A DNA stretch of 17,098 nt from Acanthaster planci (lineage: Eukaryota > Echinodermata > Asteroidea > Valvatida > Acanthasteridae), in contig NW_019091380.1 of assembly GCF_001949145.1 (NCBI RefSeq), forward strand, positions 1,212,279-1,229,376, in the 5' to 3' direction. The notes below the pieces were generated by a model. That model worked only from the letters and a program-made list of their open reading frames with translations, made no database searches and had not been told where the DNA came from. How positions within the stretch are numbered: position 1 is the stretch's first letter; each line of letters begins with the position of its first letter. Positions 7,090-17,004 of the stretch are shown here, piece after piece. Made by a program: the position numbers and the translations under genes.

Positions 7090-9710
7090 AAAAGAAATGC
7101 TATTTAATTATCAAAATCACAATTGCAAAGTTTGCAAAAACCAAAACTGACTTGACCCTTCTGAAAATGGGAAGCAGAACCAAGCAACCCGAAGTCGGTT
7201 TAGGGTCGGATAAGCAGGACAAAGTTACTTTATACCTGTAACTCTGGTTCAGGGGTGTAACAATGTCATTTGCTTATGATGCAACACAAATCATGACAGA
7301 TACTGTACATGTAGGCCTGTGCCAGGTACCCAGGTTCCATTTTTTCGGGCCGGGTACCCGTTAAAAAAAAGGAAATAAATTGGGAACAAACATCCATGTA
7401 TGAAACGTCTGTGAAATTTCATACTGAAGGGCAGACTTGCTGAAAAATCACCGCGCCGCTGAAAACCCGGTCCCACATACATGTACATGCAACTTCAGTT
7501 CAGAGATCGACGGCTACTTTTGTTTTCCACACCGCCCGTTGTGCAGCAGTGATTTTCCTAGTTCCTGATTTTTTCTAGTTCACAAGAGCCAAAAAAACAA
7601 TTAAAATTCACGGCGCAATAGGTCACTCACTACGTGTGATTTTAAATATTTTCTTATATTGAATAGTCATTTCAACTTTTGTATCTAATATCTGCTTAAT
7701 CAAAATGACTTTTTGAGTTTCCGTTGTTTGTTAATTGACCACAAACAAAGCTTTTTCCCCTACTTTCGGATGGTGCGGCATTACCACGCAAATTCGTGAG
7801 TCAAACTTTACATAATTTCTACTTTTTCATTCATTGGAACTCTCATTTTTGATCTTTTTTCTCCAAATTAAGAAATTTTTATTAGAAAAGCAATTTTTTT
7901 ACAATGGTTCTGGCTGAAAATGTATTTTTTGCATGGTTACTTTTCATTCGTGAACAAGTTTTTGTCTCGATCCGAAACTGATCCAAAACTAGGAAAGGTG
8001 TTGTCATCACTTTCGTCGATCCTACATGTATGAGTCCAAATATAAAAGCTTAGATTTTGAAAAAAAAAATTGATCAGGTTAGTTTCAGTAGCTTGAAAGC
8101 CAGAATTGCAGTTTTGGGAAACGTTGGTTTATGTAATGTGCATACAGTACATGTACAACTGGTACCCAAGAGAAAAGAAATGCACTTCTGTATCACTTGG
8201 CAGTGATGAGTCCGGACCCTATAAAGACTTCTGATTCTTTCAACGCCGTTTGAAGCAGAAACTGCAAAATAATTGGATATAATGGTGTGGGCATTGTTCA
8301 AGTTATGGAGGTATTTTTGTACATAAAAGCCTTAAACCGTGACGTATGTAGCACTGATCTAGACCGCATGTGACATGACCAGCGCTCGCTATTTGTTCAC
8401 ATGCATTCCGTGTGTACATGTTATGCAGCATCAGGGACATTTCTAGCAGTTACTGGTGTGTTGGTGGTTTGCAGCTCTCGTCTGTTCTGATTTTGTTTTC
8501 AGTTTCATATGCCCACAAAAAGACAATCTGCAAACTGACAGTAACAATTTCATTTGATAAAAAGGTAGGACAGATTAACCCCGACAGTTAGAACAGTGTG
8601 TCGCTTGCTTCCTATGTACAAAGAAGAGTCGTGTTTTGGGCACATGGTCCACTGGGGTCGCGCGTAATGCCATTTGTTATTGAAATTATGCTCTACATGC
8701 ATTGCCACAAAACATTATGTCACCTGTCACCTTCAAATCATCTAAAATTAAGTCAGAATTTTCAAAAATTGAGATATTGGTATTTTTGAATTCAGCAGAA
8801 AACAAAGCTTTCCTGTGGTATAACACTTAGGGTAAAAGTACGGCGGGCAATGTGACATTCTGCAAGATTTGCATCTTTGTGTCTGACATTGTTTCAACAT
8901 TTCTTACCAGGCAGGAATAATGCTATTGTGAAAATTGGTAAGAAAATCATGTTTTAAATGTCAGATCCTGCTAAAACTTTTGGGATTAAATAGAAGGGTT
9001 TCTCTTTCCAAATATTACTAAACCCGTGAATTGGCCTCCCCTTCAATTTTTGACTTTGAACTGTCATAATAGGAAACACAGGAGTGTAATTTTACGTTAA
9101 TTTTGCCATGACAGGTCACGTACATGTATGTAAAGATGCCTGTGCAGTTTTCAAGATTTTTCTGAAAATTCAGAAAAGATCAACGCACTTTATGATCTGG
9201 CTGCATGAGTCCTATAACCAACCTCCACTTGTTTCTGCACATTTCTCAGTTTCATCGATTAAATGTTTCTGCAAATAGGCCCATCACTGATTCTAAGCAT
9301 GTGTACATGGATCATGCTCATTGGAAAAAATCTAAACTATGCCTCAACTGTTACAGGTACCTCAGTTTGGTACAACCCCAGCAGTTGAATGGGAGAATTA
9401 CAATCAGGATGCACTGAGGATTGACGTCCCTTAAGTAGTTGTACATTGCACTTGCAGTGATCAACAGGTGGAAAGTGTTCAAGTGAAAGTGCACATTCAA
9501 GTGTATTAGCTCCAGGCTTCAAGTATCAAGATGCACAGTTTATTATGCCACATTGTGGCATTGGTGCATTGGTGAATCATCACGCCTCTACTCAAACTTC
9601 AATCACAGTGCACGATAAACCAGACACTACATCTACATGGACAACCTGTATCAGGACAGTACAGTGTACATGTAAGTAATTTGTCACTTGCTTCATCCTT
9701 TGGACCACAC
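7090..9710. other. AT-rich non-coding stretch, no gene recognised
   Basis: No frame longer than about 75 codons has a recognisable domain. The sequence is rich in A and T runs and has scattered TACATGTA motifs (near 7304, 7474, 8022, 8148, 8413, 9119 and 9666). At 7325-7365 the GTACCC block occurs twice, in GGTACCCAGG and GGGTACCCG. At about 9560-9575 an 8-bp unit GCATTGGT is tandemly doubled. None of this shows a gene. Confidence 0.45.
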
Positions 9711-9713
9711 ATT

Positions 9714-9798
9714 AAGGGTGGAACTTTTACGTGTTTAAACAAAAAAGTTCCAAATCTGTTTACAGATTTTCCCAACATTTAAACAGAACCACCCCTTT
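9714..9798. repeat. Small fold-back element (MITE-like), about 85 bp
   Basis: A perfect central hairpin, AAATCTG (9752-9758) TTTA CAGATTT (9763-9769), is flanked by imperfectly complementary arms. On the left these are AAGGGTGGAAC, TGTTTAAA and AGTTCC; on the right GGAA-like TTTTCCC, TTTAAACA and GAACCACCCC. The whole stretch can fold back on itself with bulges. The size and terminal complementarity resemble a miniature inverted-repeat element. I see no coding capacity and no clear target-site duplication. Confidence 0.5.
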
Positions 9799-9879
9799 TA
9801 GAAATTGACGTTTTGATTGACACAATTGTAAACAATGTCTGTTCCATACTGTTTCTTTCCCTTTCAGCATTCATGTGCG

Positions 9880-10330
9880 TTTAGTCTTGGTCAAGACGTT
9901 TGTCATTCGTCGCAGCACAGCGAGCACCTGCCACTCGAAATCAAGTCGAAGAGCGGCCTCCCGCGGTTTTAGAAATATGCAAATCAGCTAAACCGGGATG
10001 AACACCTTGGTGCAACCGTCGTCCGTGGGAAGCTGTATTGGACGCTGCTCATTATGCTAATGACAAGAATCGATGTTTTAAATACACTTTTTGATTGGTT
10101 CATTGCTACGTACATGTGGTCACTGCATGATTCAAGTCGGTCATTAGGTGAAAGGTTAACTGAACGCACATGTGGTGATATATGTACATGACTAGTCAAC
10201 ATTATTTCTTTTGTCGGCTGATCAGAGTAATCGAAGATCGAGTTTGCCTTTGCTTTGCTTTACTGATTGTGATTGATTTTTTTTTCAAATGACAAGCGCT
10301 ACGGACTACGTATCTGGTATCGGAGGAGCT
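9880..10330. promoter_or_regulatory. Candidate regulatory stretch with CCAAT and octamer-like motifs
   Basis: Compared with its AT-rich surroundings this part has more CG dinucleotides (for example in CGTCGCAGCACAGCGAGC and CCTCCCGCGG). It contains an octamer-like ATGCAAAT at 9977-9984 and two ATTGG sequences (reverse CCAAT) at 10037-10041 and 10094-10098. A short palindrome, GTCTTGGTCAAGAC, lies near 9885-9898. No TATA box in a convincing position and no adjoining first exon can be named, so this is only a candidate. Confidence 0.2.
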
Positions 10331-10664
10331 TCGAGCAGAAAGGTGCAGCCTGAAAAATAACAGAATTCCCGTAGTCTGTTGACAAATTCACGAAAATGTT
10401 GTGACCCTGCAGAAAGTAAAACTAATTAAGGCTTGCTGCTGCTCGGCACGAAAATCACCCAACATTAATTTATCTGCAGCGGAATTCAAGCAACAAGACA
10501 ACTCGTCATGCAGCAGTGGTCCGCCATTAATTTTATAGGTCATCATGCACGCCTGTTCACGTTGATACATCAGGCATATGTACATGCATACTTAGTTGCG
10601 ATTGGTCACTATGCACTCATCGCATGCCTGCATCTACATATATTCATATTCGCAAATGAGGTAG

Positions 10665-10684
10665 TGGGCTACTAATCTAGCCCA
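10665..10684. repeat. Perfect 7-bp inverted repeat
   Basis: TGGGCTA (10665-10671) and TAGCCCA (10678-10684) are exact reverse complements around CTAATC. It lies 40 bp to the left of a larger fold-back and may be unrelated. Confidence 0.5.
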
Positions 10685-10723
10685 AAAGTAAAGAAAAACA
10701 TAAGCTTCCGTGGAGGGTTGCAC

Positions 10724-10824
10724 CAAGGCATTCGTCCTGGTTCAGCTGTTTGCTCTTTGCCTTGATTTCAAGAGGCAGGTGCGCACTGCCGTGCACTGTG
10801 CTGTGATGAAGGACGAACGCCTTG
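10724..10824. repeat. Inverted repeat pair, 15-bp arms, about 100 bp apart end to end
   Basis: The left arm CAAGGCATTCGTCCT (10724-10738) and right arm AGGACGAACGCCTTG (10810-10824) are reverse complements at 14 of 15 bases. The spacer is non-coding and GC-moderate, with alternating GTGC/GCAC segments. This is compatible with a short terminal-inverted-repeat element or an RNA hairpin. No flanking direct repeat is obvious. Confidence 0.6.
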
Positions 10825-11210
10825 ACCAAGGCTAATGTACTTTTTGAGGAAATAACTGGATTCTAAAATAACAAAGATTGCTTGTTGTAAATGGCCCAAT
10901 ATCAATCTACAGTTTACACTGGTTGGACCATGTGCAATGTTGAATTCTAATTACAGCTGTATGTATACATTGTATGAAAACACTGAGGTGGGCAGCAGTG
11001 GCCTCTGTAAAGTGTTGGCAAAATGTTTACACAGAATGAGAAAGTTTTTTAAACGTTTTCATATTAAACATGAATTTCCGCCCTTAACACGTACACTGCA
11101 GACTCCTACTTGGGAAACATTTAATAAATTCTTTAAAGTTGATAAATTGTAATAAAGTATTTCTGCCTCCGTTTACATACTGAACCAAACATTTTTTCCA
11201 AAATTATTTT

Positions 11211-11316
11211 CTTATTTTTTGGTACCCCCAAAACTGTGGGGTCCGTTTTCCACTACACTCCCTTGAGGAAGTGCGGCAGATGATGGACCCCACAGTTCTA
11301 GGGGTTATTTTTGGAT
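11211..11316. repeat. Fold-back element with 22-bp arms and flanking direct repeat
   Basis: The arms 11223-11244 and 11285-11306 are reverse complements at 19 of 22 bases, including a perfect 13-bp core, AACTGTGGGGTCC / GGACCCCACAGTT. They are separated by 40 bp. A direct repeat lies just outside: TTATTTTTTGG on the left (11211-11221) and TTATTTTTGG on the right (about 11305-11314). This resembles a target-site duplication differing by one T. Total size is about 100 bp with no coding capacity, so it is MITE-like. Confidence 0.6.
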
Positions 11317-11832
11317 GCATATTAAAAGAGTTCATTTTGCTCTTCTTCAGAAAAAAATTCAGAAAATCTGAAGCTAGTCAAAATAAAATTTCATCGGAAC
11401 TTTGTAGCGGGTGGGTGAAATCAAGTATATCGAAACTGAATATTGGGATTTTGATGAAATTTCACTTTAAATGGAATCTGAGGTAGAAAAAAAAATAGGC
11501 TCAGGCGAGAACTCAAAGTGCGCCATGTTACTGTACTATTAATAGTATTATTTAACAATGTCAACACTTTGCAGGCCTACACCATGCTTGAGTGTACACC
11601 CGTGACTCCGGCCGGCCATTTTCAAGCTGAAATTGATCTTCGTATCAAGCAACTATTTGCCCCAGGAACTGCCTGTATCTTTCCTCATATTAACAGTAAA
11701 AAGGCAAACAGTGCAGTCGCCTATAAGAACAAAAAATGGTTATAATTACCTGTATTTTGTGCCATAATTCGCGAAACAACGTTCACCCGTGCGCACTCAA
11801 GAGCTTTGTATCATGGCGCGGAAAACTTACGT
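11310..11832. other. Non-coding stretch, no gene recognised
   Basis: The open frames at 11271-11486 and 11518-11745 have no recognisable domain and ordinary non-coding composition. A perfect 14-bp palindrome, TACTATTAATAGTA, lies at 11534-11547. A GTGCGCCATG sequence near 11518 resembles the GGCGCCATT found twice farther right. Confidence 0.4.
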
Positions 11833-11878
11833 GAGGGCGCCATTCCAGTTTTAAGAGGGCGCCATTCGAGTTTTTTAA
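11833..11878. repeat. Tandem duplication of a 22-24 bp unit
   Basis: GAGGGCGCCATTCCAGTTTT plus AA (11833-11854) is followed at once by GAGGGCGCCATTCGAGTTTT plus TTAA (11855-11878). The copies differ by one base and a 2-bp length change in the T run. GGCGCC is itself a palindrome. CCAGTTTT in the first copy is complementary to AAAACTGG near 11880-11887, so the second copy sits in the loop of a possible stem. Confidence 0.8.
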
Positions 11879-11887
11879 GAAAACTGG

Positions 11888-14560
11888 AACGACAACCTTA
11901 CTTGTGAGGATTGGCAAAACAAAATTCACTCCAAACCAATAGTGGATGAGAAAAAGATGTCTTTGTGAAGTATGAGTAGGGACTTGAGGGAAAGAGCGAA
12001 AACCCTTTTGCATTTGAATCATTATTTTGATATATTTGTTGCTATGCCACTGAGGAAGGGCAAGGGGGGTACTTCCCCTGAGAATGGAGGGACTCGGATA
12101 AAAATCACCCGCTTGCGTGAAATTACCACAGAACTGCCAACTTGTGATTGGTAGGTTTGCTGCCAATGAGCGCTTTAATCCCCCCCCCGAAGAAATTTAG
12201 GCTTTTCCCCCTTTCTGTTCACGAATATACGTTGGAGAAAAAAGAATTCCATTCACGAAATGAAGCAAACTCACAGAACTATGAAACAAAACTAAAAGAG
12301 AAAGCCTTCAGTTTATTGATAGGAGGCAAGTTTACAAATTTGTCGGTGCGGTTTTTTTCCGCTGACCATTTCAAAAGTGTGATGATTTCCATTGTCTCTG
12401 GAAAGGATATGAACTTTACAAGGCGTGCGTGTGGTGAGGTTCTTCAGTTTATTCCCAGCATTTCTGTCAAGAAAACATAGTCCCAGAAAATCGAAAATGC
12501 CTGGCATTAGCATCATTGGCGGGGGGGGTATACAGGTATATTCCCCTACTTTTTCACCAAGGGGGATGGCCTATTGAATCATCCCCCAAAACACACCCAC
12601 CCACCAACCTACACACACATTTTCGTGGTGAGTAAAAAATTACATTAGATTGTAACGATTTGTTTGCACTTCCAAACAACCAAAATGTATTCAATGTCAC
12701 TCAGAGAGATCAAAATAAGGCATTAGTGCGTCATTTTGATGTCAAATTCTGCATGACTGTAATACATTGGCCTATGATTATCACGTGTACATCTGTACGG
12801 TCCATGAACACCGCCCCCTATATTGTCATACGGTGTCAGCACCCCCTAACCCCCCACTTATCAAATTGACATGGCCAGGCAAGTCATCCCCATCCCTCAA
12901 TTTGGGACACAAATTTAAGCCACTGATCAGCATAAATCTGGAGCACACTACAAAATAAATGCCATCACATGACTGCATTGTTGGTTATAGCCTTCAATAC
13001 TGGTTGAGACTCCAATTTATTAAACACCATGATGATAAACTCTACTTGAACAATGAAACAAATAAGCAGTGCCTACCCAAGTGACTAAAAACCTGCATTT
13101 ACCAAAGTATGTACAAAACCCAAACAAAGGAGCGAAAGCACTAAGATGTTTCTAAACCCTTTATAAGCCCTATTGTTCAAAAATATCATCAAATATATAT
13201 CTATCAATTTAAGTTGCTGATTTTGTGATCTCAGTTTCATGTTACTGTCGAGGCAAATGTCGGTCTGTTATGTCCACAATTTCTCATTATACCAAGGCAG
13301 AAAAATCATTATTTTAACAGTGGTGAGCTCTACTCTCAGCTAGAAAGGCCCATTTCCATGAAGCTATCTTATTATCTAATCTAAACCATGCTATTTCTTT
13401 GCACTGACACATTCATCTCTTACTTTGGCCTTTTCCACTTGCCGAGGGAAAAAAAAATGACCATTACGCAATGAACAAGCATCTCCAAATCTCGATCATC
13501 ATTTAGTTTTAATCTAACATTATTTGCACACAGTAGTCCACATTAAATAAATGCAGCAAAATAAAGTTTTCTCTACAAATTATCTGACAGCTGAAACTTT
13601 GCTAGAAAATTACAGTTTAAAAATGGATAAATATATATCTGGAGGATAGTTACAGTGGGCTGTGTTTGCGGAGTTTGAAACTTTGATTAAACTGGCATTC
13701 AAACATTCACCGACACGTGTGTTTCACAGAAAAAAGAAATACAGTTTGTGATCTTTCCCTGAAAACTACTAGGTCTGACCAACAGTGGTGGCCTGAAGGC
13801 TTTGCAGGATTGTCAAAAATTTAATTATCTTCAAACTTATATCGAAACACGAAAGAAATGCACTGCAGAAGTTATTCAACGGTACATCTTCAAAAGGGGT
13901 GAGTTTGAGGATGTTATTAACTGACAAAAAGATGGGTGACACAGATTTGGAATTTTTGAACAAATGCCTATGACATGGTCGGTGCAAGCAAATCATAACT
14001 ACTCTATTGTCCGACTTCAGAAAACTACAATAAATTCTGTTTTCTAGTTCAAGTCAACAATGACAGTCATAGATTAAAACATATCAATATGTCATCATTA
14101 AATTTGTTTCATCCTGTGTTAGAGAGTAGTTTCCTACCAATTGAAACTCTATACAGAGTGGATTAGTATGGACTATCATTCCTGGAAAATTGAGGTGTTT
14201 AAAATAAAATGACCTCACTTATTTAAAAAGACATTTTGATGAAAATCTGTTCCTTGCAAGACTTCTCCTGACAGTTTACATAAACTGTAAGTAACCGGCC
14301 ATGCGAGGTTGAAACTTGAAGTACAAACCTACAGTGATTAAATAAGAGTATGGCCTTGTGCAGTTAGAGTACAGCAACAAAACTGCAGTTGGTAAGCTGA
14401 GACGAGCAAAGGCCGCTGTGAATTGGATTTTCCTGCTAGTTAATTAACTTCTGCATATTTATACTAGGAGAATGCTATGATGAATGCTAACGTACCAGAC
14501 AAAATAAACTGACAATTTCAAGCCTGCACTGCTTATAGGGTTTTGGTTTTTCACTACGCC
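11888..14560. other. Non-coding stretch downstream of the Sushi gene
   Basis: The longest frame, plus 12148-12477 (110 codons), has no recognisable domain. The sequence includes a C run near 12181-12189, a G run near 12521-12528, and CA/CCA-rich low-complexity DNA around 12590-12620. From about 13000 it becomes AT-rich. As the Sushi gene reads leftward, its 3' UTR should lie in the right part of this stretch. Minus-strand ATTAAA sequences occur (for example near 13510 and 13820), but no site can be picked as the poly(A) signal. Confidence 0.35.
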
Positions 14561-14624
14561 TTTATAATGCAGCAATGACTGCCGGATGGCCAGAAGGGTC
14601 CATTCTCGACAATCCCTGGCTCTG

Positions 14625-14640
14625 TTTTTTTTTTTTTTTT
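14625..14640 (-). repeat. A16 tract abutting the Sushi-gene stop codon
   Basis: The plus strand has sixteen Ts (14625-14640), which on the minus strand follow the last codon as T-A-A then As, so the stop codon TAA uses the first two As. In genomic DNA this is a simple homopolymer. It could be an oligo(A) insertion tail or replication slippage. It is not proof of a processed copy, because the gene keeps introns. Confidence 0.7.
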
Positions 14641-14877
14641 AGATGTCCAGGGATCCTTCTCCGCTGCCCACGGAGCTGCTGTCAGGGGAGGACAGCGGAC
14701 ATGAAGGCTCGGAGCCGCTCCACTTCCCGCATTGCAGGCACAGGCGCTGGGAGCTGCCCTTGATTTGGTAGCCGGGGTCACAGAAGAACGAGACCGTGGC
14801 ACCCAGGCTGTAGTCAGTGCCCATCCTGACACCATTCTCTGGCGCACCGGTACTGGGGCACATAGTCGGAACAGTAT
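14639..14877 (-). CDS. Exon 3 seen: Sushi (CCP) domain and terminal tail
   Basis: The acceptor CCGTTCACAG ends at 14878 and the reading enters in phase 1, the classic phase for Sushi exons. The peptide shows C-PSTGAPENGVRM, then DYSLGATVSFFCDPGYQIKG, RLCLQCGKWSG and SEPSC, matching C..P.NG....Y..G..V.F.C..GY...G...C....W....P.C with all four conserved Cys and the Trp. An extra Cys sits just after the third (C-L-Q-C). After the fourth Cys comes PLSSPDSSSVGSGEGSLDI and a stop at 14641-14639. No good donor site interrupts this tail, so a terminal exon is favoured. The alternative is splicing at a weak GT within the tail. Confidence 0.85.
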
Positions 14878-17004
14878 CTGTGAACGGAAACAGGGTTAAA
14901 TCACAACACAAACTGAATGGTACGCTGGGTGTATCACTAAGTGATGTAACTTAACAATACACCTGCATTACGTCACTTCAGGTAGAAATCTTTCACCAAG
15001 ATACTAAGCTCTGCGTTCAGACAGCCCCCTCTTTAGGATGCAAACATCCACGCTAGGAACTTGTTGTGTAAATCCAGGAAGACACGGTTCAGATTGCATG
15101 TTTTCATGTTCAAATTGTGAACCCGACATTTACTATCTGGGAACATTTCTGTGAAAAAGTTTTTGCAGGATTATTGCCATATACTTACACAGCAATAAAT
15201 TACCCCAAAAAAATCTGCCATAGCAGTGGTTAACAAAATCTAGAAATTTTCTGTGCACAAATCAGTACAACATTGAGATTCAGTGCCTTGGATGATATCA
15301 TCGTTCTGCTCATGACTTTGCAAATATGCATGTGCATAAAAACCAAAAACAGCATCAAAATTACGGGTTAAAATTGCGAAACAAAAATTTAAAATGAGGT
15401 TAAATGAAACTCAAAGATGCAATTTCAAGGGTTTCAGTAAAATTTATACAAATATTTCTATTTCCTGGTTCCTTTAAGCAGCGACGTGAAATTGGGCCAA
15501 TAAGTCTGGAGATCTCTATGTAATGTGATTATGCAAGCAGAACTGGAAATCCAAGGGCTCTAGAATCAAATCAAGTTTAAATTGGGCAGTGCCTAAACTC
15601 TGTGGTTACTCTTATTGTGCCCCACACGTTTCCAATGGGGAAGACCTCGACCGAGCTCTAGACACCAGATTCCGATGCGGTCCCAATACTGGCTCATACT
15701 GCTGTCCCAACTCACCAGGTATGATGAAAGTCACCTCTTGGCAGGCATCGCCACCATCCGTGCACAGCCCGCTCTTAGCTGGGTTAGCCGTCACCAGCTG
15801 CGACTCCCCGGTGCAGTTCTGCAGTACCCGCACCTGGTTCATCTCATCGCCCAGGACGTCAGCGCAGATGGAGCCCGACGCCCCAGTCACAAACTCCTCA
15901 TGCAGGATGAAGTTCTCTCCAGAAATTCTGACAAGATCAGAGCGATTTACAATTTGTAAAATAGAGTCCCTATATTACTCTGTCTCTGGTGAATTCATCT
16001 CAAGAGAAGAGACCAAGAGTTTGTGCACATTCAGTGGAAAACTGGTTGCGCACATTTCAGAACTTCAGTCCATTTACTTGTTTGACAGGAGCCAGCTATC
16101 ATACAGTCATTTAAATTAGACAAAGAGGTATTCAGAAAAATTCACCAGATACTTTGCACAAATTGAACCAAACAGACTGCAGTACATGCATGTTTGGTTC
16201 ATACATACCCGGAGCAAAAATGCACGGGAAAAGAATATAGTGTGTGGCTGAAGAAGACGACAGCATAAGTGCGACAGCATCCACATTTGTGACAAATTCT
16301 CACTATCAAGGAAGTTTCACACCCAAGCGGATGTGAAATCCTTTACCGACTTTGAGGTACACAGACAAGAAAGCATTAAACTGCAACCATAGCTAGGGCA
16401 TGTGTGCATCATATCACCTACTACATGATTTCTGTCATTTTTATCAGTCTAGTTGATTGCGAGTGAAACTTTCAGTCGATCATAAAACTGAATACTGACG
16501 TGAAATGCTGTGGAAAATTCCACTGGAAGACTACATCAAGATCATTAATTTAGGATTTTTTGCCCTGCCCGACGTGTATTATAACATTGCATATGCAGTG
16601 TTTGAATTGCTGTTTGTTTGGATGCTGTTTGAAAAAAAATCTGAAATTTATTAACATCTCCCTGGCGCAAATCCATCCTTGGAAATAGATCAGATCAGTG
16701 GAAAAACATTGCCGGCTGGCCTAAGTTTGGTTTCATTTACATTGGTTAATTGTCAAATAGCTGACCAGACTTGCTATTTGCATACACAGTGGGAAAGAAA
16801 CTATTTTCACTGCGCCTTACATGATGGGGATGTTGGGAGCGGGTTGCGTGCAGGCAGAATCGTAGCAGGTCCTGACAGTCAGACAGCTGTTGGGCGTGTA
16901 CACGATGGCGAGTATCCACCAGGTGAAGTGGTCCGTTTCGTAGGTCCATGTCGGTCCGTCTTCACTCGGGGTGATGGTACCTGAGCCATCCTTCACCCAT
17001 TTGC
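14639..17004 (-). CDS. C-terminal part of a Sushi (CCP)-domain extracellular protein, three exons
   Basis: Three minus-strand exons join as 17004-16821, 15927-15716 and 14877-14639, encoding about 210 residues to a TAA stop. Phases agree: exon 1 ends AT and exon 2 supplies A (Ile, phase 2); exon 2 ends G and exon 3 supplies AT (Asp, phase 1). Donors GTAAGG and GTGAGT and three AG acceptors support the model. Modules in order are a Trp-rich module (residues 1-60), a Cys-containing module of unknown family (61-131) and one Sushi domain (about 133-190) with a Ser/Gly tail. Several cysteines and an N-C-T glycosylation site point to a secreted or surface protein. Sushi domains mediate protein-protein contacts, as in complement control and adhesion proteins. 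No transmembrane helix follows the Sushi domain, so a secreted form is possible. The N-terminal exons lie beyond 17098. Confidence 0.8.
14878..15715 (-). other. Intron between exons 2 and 3 (838 bp, phase 1)
   Basis: It begins GTGAGT and ends TTCACAG. It is AT-rich with no recognisable repeat or nested gene. Confidence 0.75.
15716..15927 (-). CDS. Exon 2 seen: Cys-containing module of unknown family
   Basis: The acceptor TCTTGTCAG ends at 15928 and the strong donor GTGAGT begins at 15715; 212 bases, entering in phase 2 and leaving in phase 1. The peptide runs SGENFILHEEFVTGASGS, then CADVLGDEMNQVRVLQNC, TGESQLVTANPAKSGLC, TDGGDACQEVTFIIP. It has four Cys (spacing 17, 18 and 6 residues) and an N-C-T sequon. 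I do not recognise the domain; together with the three Cys of the previous exon it may form one disulfide-linked unit. Codon use is GC-rich against AT-rich introns, as expected of real coding sequence. Confidence 0.75.
15928..16820 (-). other. Intron between exons 1 and 2 (893 bp, phase 2)
   Basis: It begins GTAAGG and ends TTGTCAG. It is AT-rich. The plus-strand open frame overlapping its left part (15589-16116) is the shadow of exon 2 and has no domain. Confidence 0.75.
16821..17004 (-). CDS. Exon 1 seen: Trp-rich module
   Basis: The acceptor CTCTTTCCAG ends at 17005 and the donor GTAAGG begins at 16820. The incoming phase is 1 and the outgoing phase 2; 184 bases. The peptide contains KWVKDGSGTITPSEDG, then TWTYETDHFTWWILAIVYTP, then three Cys (SCLT, TCYD, ACTQ). 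The pattern 'W...G.G....(10).W.Y...HFTWW' resembles the module that follows a carboxypeptidase-regulatory-like fold in CILP/FAM171-type extracellular proteins ('G.W......W.....HLTWW'). That assignment comes from memory and is tentative. The WWILAIVY stretch is hydrophobic but too short and polar-flanked for a membrane helix. Confidence 0.75.

Noticed and set aside
12148-12480. 110-codon plus-strand open frame
   Set aside because: No domain, no splice context, low-complexity start with a proline run from a C homopolymer; consistent with chance.
15589-16119. 176-codon plus-strand frame, the longest in the window
   Set aside because: It is antisense to exon 2 of the Sushi gene, where splice phases and domain context support the minus strand.
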